Part shown: positions 46,296 through 60,100 of the stretch, piece after piece
Layout of the letters: each line of letters begins with the position of its first letter
Numbering within the stretch: the first letter of the stretch is position 1
NCBI GenBank assembly: GCA_018062515.1
Contig: JAGOSC010000001.1
Coordinates: 47,418-111,417, forward strand
Direction: 5' to 3'
Source of the DNA: Candidatus Omnitrophota bacterium
GTDB lineage: Bacteria > Omnitrophota > Gorgyraeia > Zapsychrales > Zapsychraceae
DNA length: 64,000 nt
Translations under genes and position numbers: made by a program
The notes under the pieces: model-generated
What the model was told of the DNA's origin: nothing
Databases searched by the model: none
Seen by the model: only the letters and a program-made list of their open reading frames with translations

Positions 46296-46658
46296 TTAGC
46301 CAGTCTTTTCCGGAGGATTACTTTTGATGAGAGACGTATAAAATTCGAGGAATCGTTCATAATCAGGTCCTTCACCTTCCAAAATCTGGACGCCAACCAT
46401 GAAACGGCCGCTATCCCCCACCGCCTTGCACCAGGCGGATTTAACTTTTATCGTCGCGAGTGTGTCATCACCGAGATCCACGCATAAAAGGATGTCTTTA
46501 CCGGCCTTAATCGGTTCATGGGTAAAAAAACCAAAACCACCGGAAGATACATTCACGATGGTGGCCTCTTGAGTGTATGGCAAATCTTCCGGGATTCCAA
46601 ACGAAGCGGCCATTTCTATCGGAGAGCGTTGATTAATACGTTTGTTGTCCATATTCAC
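46296..46658 (-). CDS. PilZ-domain protein
   Basis: 120 aa, a single PilZ domain that in many bacteria binds cyclic di-GMP. The RxxxR motif is R7-R11 (RINQR). The second motif, normally D/N-x-S-x-x-G, appears as NVSSGG (38-43), so ligand binding is plausible. It overlaps hemN by 4 bp (ATGA) and precedes hemE, so it is embedded in a haem operon. Such an arrangement might couple second-messenger level to haem synthesis or may simply be chance. Confidence 0.85.
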   Translation of the reverse strand: MNMDNKRINQRSPIEMAASFGIPEDLPYTQEATIVNVSSGGFGFFTHEPIKAGKDILLCVDLGDDTLATIKVKSAWCKAVGDSGRFMVGVQILEGEGPDYERFLEFYTSLIKSNPPEKTG

Positions 46659-48031
46659 ACCGTCCTTGAAAATCGAGCGTTTAGTTTCTGTTTATTTAGA
46701 TAAACATCAAAGCCCATACAGATATTGCGGATAAAAATTTTTCCTAAATCACTTACATTTATAACATGTTTATCGGCTTCAAGCAAACCATCTTCTATAC
46801 AATTTTGAATATGCGCCTGTTCTTCGAAAAAATAACCATCAAATAATTCGTCAAACCGTTGAGAAAATTCATCCTTATCCAGCCTAAAATGGCACATCAA
46901 AGAATTGATGGTAAACTGCCGTATTTTATCGTCCCTGGTCAAACATTTCCCCCGCTCGACGGGAAGCCGGTTCTGATCTAAAGCGCCATAATAATCTTTA
47001 AGAATCTTGTGATTTTGAATAAACGCGTCTTCAATAAATCCTATCGACGAGACTCCGACGCCAATATACTCATCGGCCGGCTTGACGGTATAACCCATAA
47101 AATTTCTGTATAACCGATTGTTTCGATACGCCTTCGCCAATTCATCCTCTTTTAAAGCGAAATGATCCATAGCGATAGCCTGATAACCAGCCTCTAAAAG
47201 TTGCCGGCGCGCCTGAAGAAAGATATCGATTTTTTCACTGCTCGTCGGTAATGAAGCTTGATCTATTTTTTTTTGATGTTTTTTCAGCCATGGGACATAA
47301 GCAAAACTATATAAAGCAATTCGGTCTGGGCGTAAAGCAATAACTTTATCGACGGTGTCATAAAAACTTTTCGTTGTTTGAAAAGGCAATCCATAAATCA
47401 GATCAAAATTAATCGACGGAAAACCAAGTAAACGGCAATAATCATAGAATTCTTTGACTAGTTCGTAGGGTTGAATACGGTTCACCGCTTCTTGAACAGC
47501 GACGTCAAAATCCTGAACGCCCATGGAAATACGGTTAAAACCCAAATCCTTTAAACTTTTAACTTTTGAGCGGTCAATTGTCCGCGGGTCGATTTCAATG
47601 GCGATTTCTCCAGTATAATCAATTTCAAAATGTTCACTCACCTTTTGAAAAAGTCTTCGGATCTGGTCTTCATTCAAAAATGTCGGAGTTCCTCCCCCCC
47701 AATGAAATTGGCGGATATTCTTCCGACGGCCGATATATTGGGAAAGCAGATCAATTTCTTTAAAAAGATATGTGAGATATTCTTCACCATATTTGTCGTC
47801 GTGTTTGCGTAAAATAACGCTACACGCGCAATAGGTGCACATGGTCTGACAAAAGGGAATATGGATGTATAAGGATAAAGTTTTATCTGATTGGCCGAAT
47901 GTTTTTAACTTCTCTTGATAAATTGATGAATTAATTTCCTCTGACCAAACGGGCGCGGTGGGATAACTTGTATAGCGTGGACCAGCGATATCAAATTTCT
48001 CAATTGTATGTTTATCAATCTGAAGGGACAT
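46655..48031 (-). CDS. hemN: Oxygen-independent coproporphyrinogen III oxidase (radical SAM)
   Basis: Decarboxylates coproporphyrinogen III to protoporphyrinogen IX without oxygen. The radical SAM cluster motif C61-x3-C65-x2-C68 with the extra C70 (FCQTMCTYCAC) is the true HemN form rather than HemW. HWGGGTPTFLN and FDLIYGLPFQT are family motifs; ISMGVQDFD is also present. Length 458 aa is normal. It starts the haem operon. The promoter places the transcript start almost on the ATG. Confidence 0.96.
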   Translation of the reverse strand: MSLQIDKHTIEKFDIAGPRYTSYPTAPVWSEEINSSIYQEKLKTFGQSDKTLSLYIHIPFCQTMCTYCACSVILRKHDDKYGEEYLTYLFKEIDLLSQYIGRRKNIRQFHWGGGTPTFLNEDQIRRLFQKVSEHFEIDYTGEIAIEIDPRTIDRSKVKSLKDLGFNRISMGVQDFDVAVQEAVNRIQPYELVKEFYDYCRLLGFPSINFDLIYGLPFQTTKSFYDTVDKVIALRPDRIALYSFAYVPWLKKHQKKIDQASLPTSSEKIDIFLQARRQLLEAGYQAIAMDHFALKEDELAKAYRNNRLYRNFMGYTVKPADEYIGVGVSSIGFIEDAFIQNHKILKDYYGALDQNRLPVERGKCLTRDDKIRQFTINSLMCHFRLDKDEFSQRFDELFDGYFFEEQAHIQNCIEDGLLEADKHVINVSDLGKIFIRNICMGFDVYLNKQKLNARFSRTV

Positions 48032-48037
48032 AGAGTT

Positions 48038-48065
48038 ACAATAGCAGAGTTACGGTATATTTCAA
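48038..48065 (-). promoter_or_regulatory. Candidate promoter of the hemN operon
   Basis: Minus strand: TTGAAA (-35, 5 of 6), 16 bp, TATTGT (-10, 4 of 6) with an upstream TGC. The -10 ends 6 bases before the hemN ATG, so transcripts would be leaderless or nearly so, and no Shine-Dalgarno is present. Weak call. Confidence 0.4.
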
Positions 48066-48103
48066 GCTCAAATCTGAACCGGATGAGCTGACTTTATACC
48101 GCT

Positions 48104-51100
48104 TTATCTTACGCTGCTCAACATCTCTTCTTCGTTCACTGTCGCACCCAAAAGAAGCGGTAAATTGGTGATTGGCGTTATGTTAATGATAATGGGCGAT
48201 AAACCTTCGCCGATGTGGATATTTTGTAGATTTTGATTAACATTCGGCGCGTTAAAACTTTGACCTTTTCCTTGAATTTCGAGATCTAGTAAGCCGGGAT
48301 TAAAATCAATACCACCGACTTCTTTTCCCAATATGCTTTTATCGGAATTTTGCATCTCGCTCGCGCCACTCACGTATTTACCAAAAGGAACCTTCGCTTG
48401 GTCTGACGGATCTTTGGTCGGGTCTTGGCCAGGTATCGCGTTTGTTTTCATCTCTTTTCCAATCTTTGCAATTAAATCTTTGGCCTTGTCTTGTAGTCCA
48501 TCCGCTTCAAAACGATTAAGCACATTTTTTAAAACAGCGTCAGGTTGAACGAGGGATTCTAACATTGATTTAAGCAAAGTCTCTTCGGATGATAATGTTT
48601 GTTCTTCAGCTGTCTGTTTAGATCTTTCTTCTTCAACTAACTTTTTATATTGATCTGGCAAGTTACTCATCGTTACTTTTTGATTGACATCGTGACCATA
48701 TTTGATCGTCAGATTATCCCGATTTTTGTGACGGACCAGAGAACGGTAAACTCTCTCCATATTATTTTTGATAGTGGCTTCGTCTCTGTAGTTAGGAGCA
48801 AAATCATATGAATGAATCTCAATCTTTTTTAAACTTGATACTGTTTCCAATTGTTCTAAATATGATAAAGAAGGTATGTTTATCTCCTCTAAATTTTCAG
48901 GAAAATCTATATTTTCCATATTTAAATTGCGATTATCCGCATCGCGCAATACTAATTCTTTTAAAAACTTAAAATTTTTCAAATAACTTAAAATCCTTTC
49001 TCGAGCGGCATCGTCCATCTTCTCAACAGATAATTTAATATTACTTATATTCTCTAAATGACTAGGCCAGGAAAGTATTTTAATTATTGCCTCTGGTTCC
49101 AAACCAAAAATACTTAATCCGCTAATTTCTCCTTTTCTATTAAATCTTAATGTTTCTTTAAGCATCTCCCTCTCAATAGACAGATCTTTGACGGCCGCAT
49201 CCAATGTCTTTTCACTGTTTAAGGTCATCATATGCCCTTGCGACGTAAGGATAGCCAAATTATCCCGATTCTTATGATGATTTAAGAAATCTATCAAAAG
49301 ATCATCCTTAAAACCTGTGGCATACACACTTAAATATTCCAAGTTTTCCAGGTATTGTAGATTCTTTAATCCGGCTATAGTTATATTTTCTTTGTAAAGG
49401 ATTAACTCTTTCAGGCTCTTTATTTTTGTTAAATATTTGAAATCGACATCATTATTTTCGTTTGTGGAATATTGTAATTTTTTCAAATTCTTCAGTTTTG
49501 GTAAATGCTTAGCTCTATTTTTCATTTCAACATTGTAAAGATATAATTCTTCCAAATCATCGCTTAATTGTTCCAACCCAACAAATATTTTATCCATAAT
49601 TTTTTCGTCGAGAGAACTGTTATCTAAATCTAAAACGAATTTTCCGTCACTGTTGAGTGTCAATCGTTCTTTACCTAAATTCTTATTAAGACCAAGATTT
49701 TCTAAATATTTACGGGCTATGGCCAAACGTTTATCCAAAGCAGCGGATGTTTCTTTCGGGTCAGCGATTTTATATTCCGAAGGTACGTCGTCAAGAAATA
49801 AAGTTTTACCCGAAGAAGACACAACAGAGAAAATTTTTGGTTCTGGAGAATTATATTGCATAATAAGTTTAAAAATAGCGTCATCGCTCACCGCAGTATC
49901 TTTAAAATTTAAACTTTGTAATATAGGCAGCCCTAATAAATGTTTTTCTAATCCCACATCAGTCACTTTTGTTCCTTCAAGATCAAGGCTTGACAATCCT
50001 AACCCTTTTAAATGCACTAAGCCGTTATCGCTTATATTCGTTCCGTCTAGGATTAAAATTATTAAATTGGGTAACTCTCTAATCTGGACTAATCCCGCAT
50101 CGGTCACCTTCGTTTGTCTAAGATTTAATATGCCTAACTTATGCAAACTCTTTATATGTGCTAATCCATCATTGGTGACGTTCGTTCCCTTTAAATCCAA
50201 ACGTACCAAATTGGGCAAATCTTTAATGTACCCTAATCCTGAGTCGCTCACCATTGTATCGTTAAGCATTAATTCTTTTAAATTCGACATCCCTTTTAAA
50301 TTCATTAACCCGCTATTGGTCACAGCCATTCCACTAAGATTTAACATGTTTAGGTTCGTCAAACGGCTGATATCAGAAAGGATATTGTCAATATCAATAA
50401 TATCGGCATCTATACTTAATCCGCTTAAATCCAACTTCATAAATTTTTCCTCACCTAATAAATCAACTCGTTCTTTTATTTCGTTAAGTTTGACAACACC
50501 CAAATCTCCTAAAATTTTAATGGCCAAATTCACCTGGTCGTCCAGGCTGAGCCCCTCTTTCTGTTCCGCGATTTTGTGCTCAGGTAGATCCTTAACTGTA
50601 AGTTTAGTATTTGAATCGGTAAGAATTTCCAGATTTTTCTGATTAGCATGCTGTTCAATAAATTTCAAAAACGCATCCTTAGATATTCCAGCTTCAAGAA
50701 ACAATAATTTTAGATTTTTTAAACTTAGTAAATTTGATAGTCCAGCCTCCGTAATTTTTGTTCCATCAAGATAAAGACTTTCTAAATTTAATTTACTCAA
50801 ACTTGGCAGCCCGGCATCCGTGACTTTAGTGTTTGTAAGATCCAAATGTTTTAAAAATGTTAATTCTTTTAAATATTCTAACCCGTCGTCACTTATATTC
50901 GTATCTTTAAGTTCCAAATGTATTAATTTTGTCAAACCTTTTACATGTTGTAACCCCGCATTACTTATACTTGATCCACTGAGATTTAAAAATTTCAAAT
51001 CCGTTAAACGGCTGATTTCGGAAAGCTTATTGTCCATTTGATCATTTTTGAGACCTGACAAATCCAAACTTATCCATTTCTGTTGAGCGTCATTTCGTAT

Positions 51101-54100
51101 ATTTATTCGCCCCTTCATTTCTTCGAGATCTTTTACCCCAAAATCATTCAATATTTTTTTGGCTATTTCTTCTTGTTCGTCCAGGCTGAGGGTTTCTTTC
51201 TGCCCCGCGGTTTTATATTCCTCAGGCACGTCAGTTATTGTGATTGTTTCAGTCGGGGAATATATGATTCCTAAATTATCCCGATTTGGATGCTGCACAA
51301 TAAATTCATAAATAGCTTTATCGGTTAACTGTGTATCGTCACCGACATTTACATCTTCCTCTAAATGTGTGTCTGTTCGAAAATGAAGATCCAGGGTTTC
51401 CAATTTTTTCAGTGAAATCAGGTATTTTAATCCCGAATCTTGAATGCGATTGTTCGAAAAAGTCAGTTTCTTTAAATTCGTTAGCTGACCAACCCTGAAA
51501 AGAATATTGTCTTCTATTTTATGTTTGCTTCTAAGGTCTAACTCCAATTCTCCCTGATCATTGACGTGTAATCGATCCATTGAAATATTTAATTCAAGCA
51601 ATACTTTTCGAGCTTCAATTATCTGCTCATCCAGAGTGAGGGGCTTTTTCTGCTCAGCGGTTTTATATTCCTCAGGCACGTCATTTATGGTAATAAGCTT
51701 CCCAGAACTTGATATAACAGCCAGATTGTCTCCATTTTCATGTTGGCTGATAAAATTTTTAATGGCATCATCACTTACTTTCGTAGCTACAAATATCGCA
51801 GATCCCAAATTCGGCAATTTATTTAAATACGGCAATGCGGCATCAGTAACGTTCGTATCAGTCAAATTAATAAACTTCAGATTCAGTAAATCTAAATACT
51901 TTACCGATGTATCATCCACTTGGGTATAGTCAAGATATAATGCCTCTAAAGTCGTCAGAAGACGAATATTGAAAAGCCAAGTATTGATATTACTGTTTGT
52001 TAAATTTGATAAAATCACTCCAATAACTTCTTCCTTATCATTTTTTATGATTCGATCTTTGATAGCGTCATCCGCAACGTCCAATCCTTTTAATAATTGA
52101 CGGGCCATGTCCTCAACGGTGAGAGGTTTTTCCTGCTCCGCGGTTTTGTATTCATCCGGCACGTCATCTATGGTCAAATACGGGCCGCCCGCTCCAACCT
52201 CCAATTTTTGATTCGGATGTTGTACTATAAATTTATATATTTCTTCATTACTTATATCTGATCTAGAAAAATATAAATTCTCTAAATATAGCAGACCGTT
52301 AAAATACTTTAACTTCGAGCTGGTTATGGTTACGCCTCCAAGAAATAGCCATGTGAGGTCTTTATCTTTTAATCCAGCAAGAACTTGGTCAATATTATTA
52401 TCATTCAAATCATCTATGTGTGCCTTCAATTTTCCGCCTTCAACCAATACAATGGGTTCTTTGATTCCTAAATTTCTTAACAATTCTTTGATCTGTGTCA
52501 CTTGATCCTTCAAACTAGAAGGTTTTTTCTGCTCCTCGGTTTTGTATTCATCCGGCACGTCGCTTATTCCAATCGTCTTACCAGAGGCTGAGATGACTTT
52601 CAGGTTATTTCGATTCATATGTTGTCCTAAAAATTTTTTAATATCGTCTTCACTTACATTCGTTCCAGATAAATCTACATAACGCAAATTTGGTAATTCA
52701 AGCAAAGGCGTAAGTCCAGAATAACTCACCTTTGTTCCCCTCAAAAACATTGTTTCTAAATTTTTATTATTTAAATATGATAATTCTGAATCACCCACAT
52801 CTGTGTTAGTAATATCCAATCTTGTCAATTTTTTCAATCCGTTAATTTGCTCTAAGTCATTCCCCTTTAATTTTAATTTAGTCCCTTGTAAAGTTAAATC
52901 TTCCAAAGTATCTAGCCGCGCCACGTCATAAAGTATTTTTGAGAAATCTTTATTATCAGCAAATAAACTGAGGGACAATCTAAATAATTCACCTTGAGAG
53001 TTGACGCCTATGCGCAAATCACGCCGACCTTTTTCTAAAACTCCTACATCCTTTAATATTTTATGGGCCAGATCTATTTTTTCCTCCACGGAAAGTTCTT
53101 TTTTCTGTTCTGTGGTTTTGTATTTATCCGGCACGTCTGTTATGCCAATGGTATGGTGCCTTCTTATAAACTTTCCTGACTTAACACTTATCTCATGCGC
53201 TAACGTAACTCTTATATTATCCCGATTCTTATGCTGCACAATAAATTTATAAACAGCTTCATTGCTAACTTGTGTCTCATGAAGATTTATCTCTTCCAAG
53301 TTTTCTAAATCTTTAAGAAGGAGGAGGTGTTCATCCGTCAAATTTGCTATCGAATTAAGAAGCAGATATTTTAAATTTGTCAAACGGTTAACGTCCGAAA
53401 GCACCTGACTAATATCATTACTCACCAGGTCAGATAAATTAAATCCTTCCAACTCTCCAGAGTCGTTCTTCAGTATTCGAGCTTCAACTTTCAAAAAACT
53501 CGAGCTAAAAGCCATATTTTTTAATAGTTTTGTGACTAAATCAAGCTGTTCTTCAGAGCTGAGAACTTCCTTCTGTCCCGCGGTTTTATATTTCTCAGGC
53601 ACGTCACTAATTTTGTAAACAGTTCCGTTGTCATTTTTTCCCCACCCGTCCCCATAATATAATTTAACGGATAGATTATTCTGATTTTGATGCTGTCCGA
53701 TAAATCTTTTAATAGCATCTTCGCTTACTACCTTTTTATAAAACGTTACTTCTTTCAAATTCGGCAGTGCCAATAAATATGGCAGTTCGGCATCGGTGAA
53801 TGCCGGTCCATTAAAGGTCAATTTTATCAAATTCGGAAGACGATTGAAATTCAGAAATATAGACTTGAGACCTTCAATGTCAAAATTTGATAAATTTAAC
53901 GTGAATCCTACCCGATCGTATCTTTTTGATATTCGTTCCTCAATGCCAATCGCTGACTCCCCCTGCTTTTTTAAAATTTCCTGAGTCAGTTTCACCTGTT
54001 CATCCAAGCTGAGTTCTTCTTTCTGTTCCGCGGCTTTATATTCATCAGGCACGTCTTTTATTGTAATTTCTTTTCCGAATGCATGAACTGTTAAATTATC

Positions 54101-57100
54101 TCTATTTTTATGCTGCCATATAAATTTCTTTATGGCATCCTCAGTTACTTTGGTTCCATTAAGATATAAGTTTTTTAAATTTGACATTAAGATTAAATAC
54201 TCTAACTGTTTATCGGTTGTATCCGTATCATGCATGTCTAATGTTTCTAATTCAGTTAAATGCTTTATATCGTGAAAAATTGCCTGTTTCGTTGGCTCTA
54301 ACAATGCTACACTTAATTCAGTTACTCCATAGTCATTAGTATCCATAAACAGATTACTTTTTGTAATGCCTAGCTTTTTTAATATTTTAATTGCCAAGTC
54401 AATTTGTTCTTGCCTGCTGAGTTTTTCATTCTTTTCCGTTGATTCATCTCCAACATTTTCCTTTAATATGACTGAACGCATGACGCCATAGGTATAAACC
54501 TCTTCCACTTTGCGCTGAATGTCCTGTAAACTTACCAGTTCAAATGTATCGCGCTGAAGGCGGCTGGAAACGTCTTTCTTTATCGCTTCATTCTCGACGG
54601 AGGTAGACCGTTGTATGGCTTTTTTAAGGTCGGCGAGTGTAGTGATTTCGTCAACATAACTGACCGCGTCTGTATATACAGTGAATTTAAATCCTTGTGC
54701 AAATAAAAATGCCAAAGCCTCGTCGAGAATCGGATTCCATTTGATTTCGTTCAAGTTCTCACCCGTTAAAATAATTGTCTTTTTAGAAGTTAAAGGAACA
54801 CCGCTGCTACTCACATGTGCTTCGGAAGGATTTAGAAAATAGGCTTCTAGGTCAAATACACCATTCATCCCAAAATCATCACCAGGTGTTTTTTTAATTT
54901 GAATAAAGGCGTCCAAAGCCTGATTCAGTTCACTCTGGAACGTTTCACTGACTTGAGCCATACGTGGTTGTCGAGGAGTATCTTCTGTTGTACTTCGGGT
55001 TAATTTGATTTGCTTGACCGATGGTGGTGTTACGGGCTTAGGATCATATTTTGAGGCTCGATGACTATCTGTATGGACACCCGCCCCATGTCGCCGGCCA
55101 ATCATTCCTCCCATATCTATTCCTTCTCCAAAGCCATCTCCAAATTGTTGTCCGAACCCATGTCCTTTTACATCATTCCAAAATTTATCCAGCTTATTTA
55201 AAAAACTGTTTGATTTTCCTTTCTGATTCAATGATTCATTCGCCGCCTGCATTCTTTTTTGTGAAACCTTTCTAATATGACTCTTCAGTCGATTAACTTG
55301 ACCTATAAGCGTTGACTCCAGATTAGATTTTTGAATTTGATGAATGGCATCAACAATGTTTCCTTGATAAGACGGATTTTCCAATAATGAAAGCATTTCT
55401 TCAAGACGTTCATCTAAAAGACGATATTCATACATTAAGTCCTTAGAAATTTCGTCTAAAATCCGTTTGATTTTTTGTTCAGTAGGTCGTGTGTTCCGTT
55501 TAAGACGATCAGCCAAAGCTTGTTTTTTCTTATTCAACTCAGCTTCAGTTAATGGCTGATTATTTTGAACAACATGGCTTTCTTCCTCTACATTTTCAAC
55601 CTCACCCAAATTCCGGATAGCCTCAGCACTGTGGGCGCGTTCTTCCTCTTTCTCTTCTTCAGAAAGAATTTCTTCCGGTTGTTCTTCCACTGGAATAGAT
55701 AAATAGTCATTTTCCATTGAGGAAAATAAAATATCCCCGCGAAACTGCTGATACAAACGTTCTTCTTCATCATTTACCCGCGCGTAAGAAAGCCCTAATT
55801 CCCGAGCAGCATCCAAATGTTTTAACGCTAAACGGACCGGATTTATAGCAAAGACATCATCTAATACACCGGCAAATTGTTCCAGACTCTCGCGTCGATT
55901 ATTTTTTGCGTGTTCTGGGGTCAACAGAGTATTTGCATAAGTCCATAACGTATATTGATACATTGTCCGCATAGTTAAAGGATCATTGCCGTCAATCATC
56001 CATTCATCAAATGTTTCAATATCCACGTCGGCTGCCATTTGAGCAAAACGTTTTAAACCGTCTGACGGTATACCAAGTACGGAATACTCAAACTCATAAC
56101 GATGCCCGGCCTCATGACGCAAATCTTCCATATCTTGCTGAAAATCACTTCTGAGTACTGAGCGCGTCCGACGGGCATGACTGGTTTCATGGAACATGAC
56201 ATTCTCCCAATAACCATTGATAAATCCCCGCGACCGTTGGACAATTGCTTTTTGATCTTCCTTCCAATAACCACCACCGTCGTTTGCATCGGCACTGTCC
56301 TCCCACACATCAACCTCTCCGTAAAGATCTCCGACCAGATACCAAGCTATTTTTTTCATCATATTAATTTGCTGGATTTTCAAATCCTTGGCATCTTCCT
56401 GGTAATTGATTAATTCCTCGCGAGACGGAAGCTTTTGATTTTTCAAGAATTTTTGTAAATACAGCTGATAAACAAACTCTTCAGCTATTTTTTCAGGAGA
56501 TTCACTTGGTAAACCCAAGCGCATATGTAACATACGGAGAAACTCCCGAGGCGTAGGCTGATGTTCTTTATTTTCAATGTGATTCTGCAGCCATAAATGA
56601 ATATTCACCATGACCTTAATATCTTCCGTTGATACTTCCTTACCAACCATATATGAATCAATAAACTGAACCGCAATTTGCGTTAATTCTTTTTGATTAT
56701 AACTCCTTAAACGTTTATAAATAACCCGGTTCTGCAAGGCGCTGGAAAGCTTTTCTCGTCCATGAAAATCCACGGAATTAATGGTGGCAAACAGCGCAAA
56801 ACCCGGAGCGGCGTTACCAGTCAACACATCATTGAGCCGCCCTTCCAAAAATCCGCTCGGTAAACGGTTCATTTCACTAATAACAACAATTGATCCTTCT
56901 CGTTGCGCCTTCTTGATGAGAGCCACCATTGCATCCGTATCAAAAGACGCCGTAATGCGGTAAAAAGTTGTTTCAGGATTTGTTGCAGTTTGCTCTACCG
57001 ATCCTTCTTTAAATCCATTTTCAGTGAGTGTTTTAACAACACTCACGTCCTTACCTTGTCCAGATGGGCCCTCAATAATCATCCCGCGTTTGCCTTGTAA

Positions 57101-60100
57101 TGTCTGCGGATTTTTAACCCGCTCTTGACGCATATTTAAAAAATCTTGAATATCCGCCGTTAATTCCGCTGTAGAGTCGTTGAAAAAGAATTTATCTTTT
57201 TTAAAACGTTCGCCAAATTTTTTTTGAATGTCTGCTATCCGTTGTTGATCAAGATCGTTCACTAAAACACCATACTTTTCTCGAATCAAATACGTAAATG
57301 CTTTTTTCTCCTCTTCAGAAAAATTTCCTTTATAAATAATCCAAGCGATGCCGACAATTTCTTCCTTGCTCCAACGCGGATTGATAAATGTGTTGATTCT
57401 CGCCGTGAGTTCCTGCACATCTCTTAAAGATAGATCTAATTGCTTATCCATTTTTTGAAAAAAGAAGTGTAAATCCACGATGAGATTGATTAATTGTTCT
57501 CGATTGGTAAAAGTACTTTTTACATATTCACTGACCCGTTCCGTCATGAATTCTCTTGGAAATGGCTTAAAATCAATGGTAATCATATGTTGACTGATGA
57601 TATCCATGAAGTGGCGATTAACGAGCGTTTCCTGATTTCCGGTGAAGATGATTTTATGATTTTTCAAACTATATTTTTTACCATTCATCCAAACATGCGG
57701 ATTTTTTTGATCAAACGCGCCTTTTAAGAAATTCCAAAAATCTTTTTCTTTAGGAATATTAGCTTCGTCCACAATCAATAAGGCGCCGGCTTGATTCGCT
57801 TCGTGCCCATCGGCAATTCCCGCCCATTGGGCAACGGATTCATAAAAGGCTTTAGTTTTTCCATTTTCCGTTTTCATGGATAAAACAATATCAGTCTCTT
57901 GTGTATCTGAACCAACCGTAATTGGGCCGACAATCTGCTGGTTTTGATATCCTAGTTCTTTGGCAATCTGTTCAGTAATAAAACTTTTCCCCGTCCCAGG
58001 TGAACCTTTCAGCATGACGCCATTGGTTATTTGAAGGGCTTGTATAACCCGATCTTTTTGTTCTTGCCACGTCATATCACGCAATGACAGAGAATTATCG
58101 ATATTAGGCTCTCCATTGATATCCGTCGTAATTTTAAATCGCTCACGATAAAAACGCTCGCGGCTGAGATCCATTTCACCAAAAACGTCTTTCTTCTCAT
58201 TGGCCGCTTGCTTTACTAACGCTTTTTGAATCATCTTATAAACCGCGCTGGTATCGTCGGTGTAATTTTCTTTAAGTTTGGCGCTTTGAAGTAAATCCAA
58301 ACTCAATGCATCGGCAAACATCCAAAACTGTGATTTCCAGTTATCATGTTGGCCCGGCCCCACCATATTTAACGCCTGATTTAATTTAGCGGCATGAATT
58401 GAATTCTCAGCCTGTCCGGGATAATCTTCATTAAAAATGACTCGCGCGCGTGTACGAATATACGCCGCCACATTGGGAGATTCCGCATAATCAGAAAGAA
58501 TGACCTGTTCAACGGCTTTAAGCCAGCTGCCGGTTCTCTTGAAATATTCATACAATAATCTCAGACGTGAAAGACTAAAATTAATTTTGGATGGATATAA
58601 ATTGGTTTTATCGGGGGAAGGAATTTGAATGTTCAAAACATTACGTAGTTTTAAAATCTTATCAAAGTTTTCTAAACTAAATTTGTCTTGAAATTCTTTA
58701 GCTAGAATTTCTCCCATCTTTTGATCATCAACAGAGATTTGCGTCGTGTTTTTTATGGCCGATATCATTAAGACCGGCACGGTATTCGTAATAAGAATAA
58801 GTTTTCCGGGTAAATCGGTTTTAAAATCCAGACGCTGTCCATTCACCACAAGATAAGGATTTTCACCTAAAGCTGTTTCAAAATTCCTTAAAATTTCTTC
58901 ATTATTCTCCAAACCTTCCAGCACAATTATTTTACCTTCACTAAGAGCTGTCAATACATCCTTCTTCTCGATTTTAAATTTTCTTTCATTGATATCACCG
59001 CTTACTTCGGAATCCTCAAGCTGTTCATCCAATAATTGACTCATACCGGTTTGTGACGTAACCGGATACCTGACGACATCAGCTTCATTGATGGCTAGTT
59101 CACTTAGAATTTGCGCGTAGGCCAAATCAGAATCGGCACTTTCGATAACAAAAATTTGCTCACTTTTTACATCGGTTAAATTCTTTTTGGCAACTTTTGA
59201 AGTGTATATTTTTAATTTTTCCGAGCGTAAAGAAGAATATTCCGACGGGACAATAACACCGGGGGCTACTTCTATCTCAATTTCATTCGATGCGTGCATA
59301 ATCCGATGCCAATGCGAAACATCTAACTGATCCGTGATTTTCAGCCTTAACTGCTTTTGTTCAAGAAGTCCAGGTAAGCCCGTTATCCTTCCTTGATCAT
59401 CAATCACATTATTTCCAAAAAGTATTTCTACGTTGGCGTTATTAATCACCCAGGAATTTCCCGTCGAGCGCTTGGATTCACCCATAGCCAGCAATGTTTT
59501 TCCGGTAACTCCCGATTTGTAATCCCGGGATTGACGTTTAATCCTTTGATCAAAATCTTTAGGTAAAGATATAGATTCTCCGTTAAATTCGACCGCTTCA
59601 TTATTAAATATTTGGCGCATTAAGAATAATAAATTTTCATCTTGCCAGTTTCCACCCCGCAATAAAAGTTGTTTCCCTTGACGCAAAGCTTCTACCATCG
59701 CGCCGGGTTGTTCGTGGATATTCCCTTGTTCATCGATACGGTATGTTCCGATTAAAATATTCCGTAATTGACGCAGATTAGTGATTCCCCATAAATCGAC
59801 GGTGATTCCTTCAAAACTACCCCCTTGGTAATCTTCAATAGCTTCCACCGGATCCTGATATGGCGCGGTGACTGTCTCGGCTGCCTGCTGCCAGCGTGAA
59901 TAATATGAACCGGGGAACTGTCCGACTTGATCTTCACGAATAGCGCCGATAATACTTAAACCCTTTGAAGCTTGTAGATCACGAAAATACGGATTCTCAT
60001 CAAAAAGAGAGTTTAAATCTTCCGCGTCGGTTGGAGCATCTTTAGAATCAGATACCGTGTAATCAATCAAAAGTACTCCGCCATTTCGTATAATTTCAGT

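Noticed and set aside
49653..50642. 329-codon open frame on the plus strand
   Set aside because: It lies antisense to the LRR array of giant D, where regular Leu/Asn codons keep the reverse frame open. The translated product is Ser/Phe/Lys-rich with no domain, and there is no promoter or ribosome-binding site.
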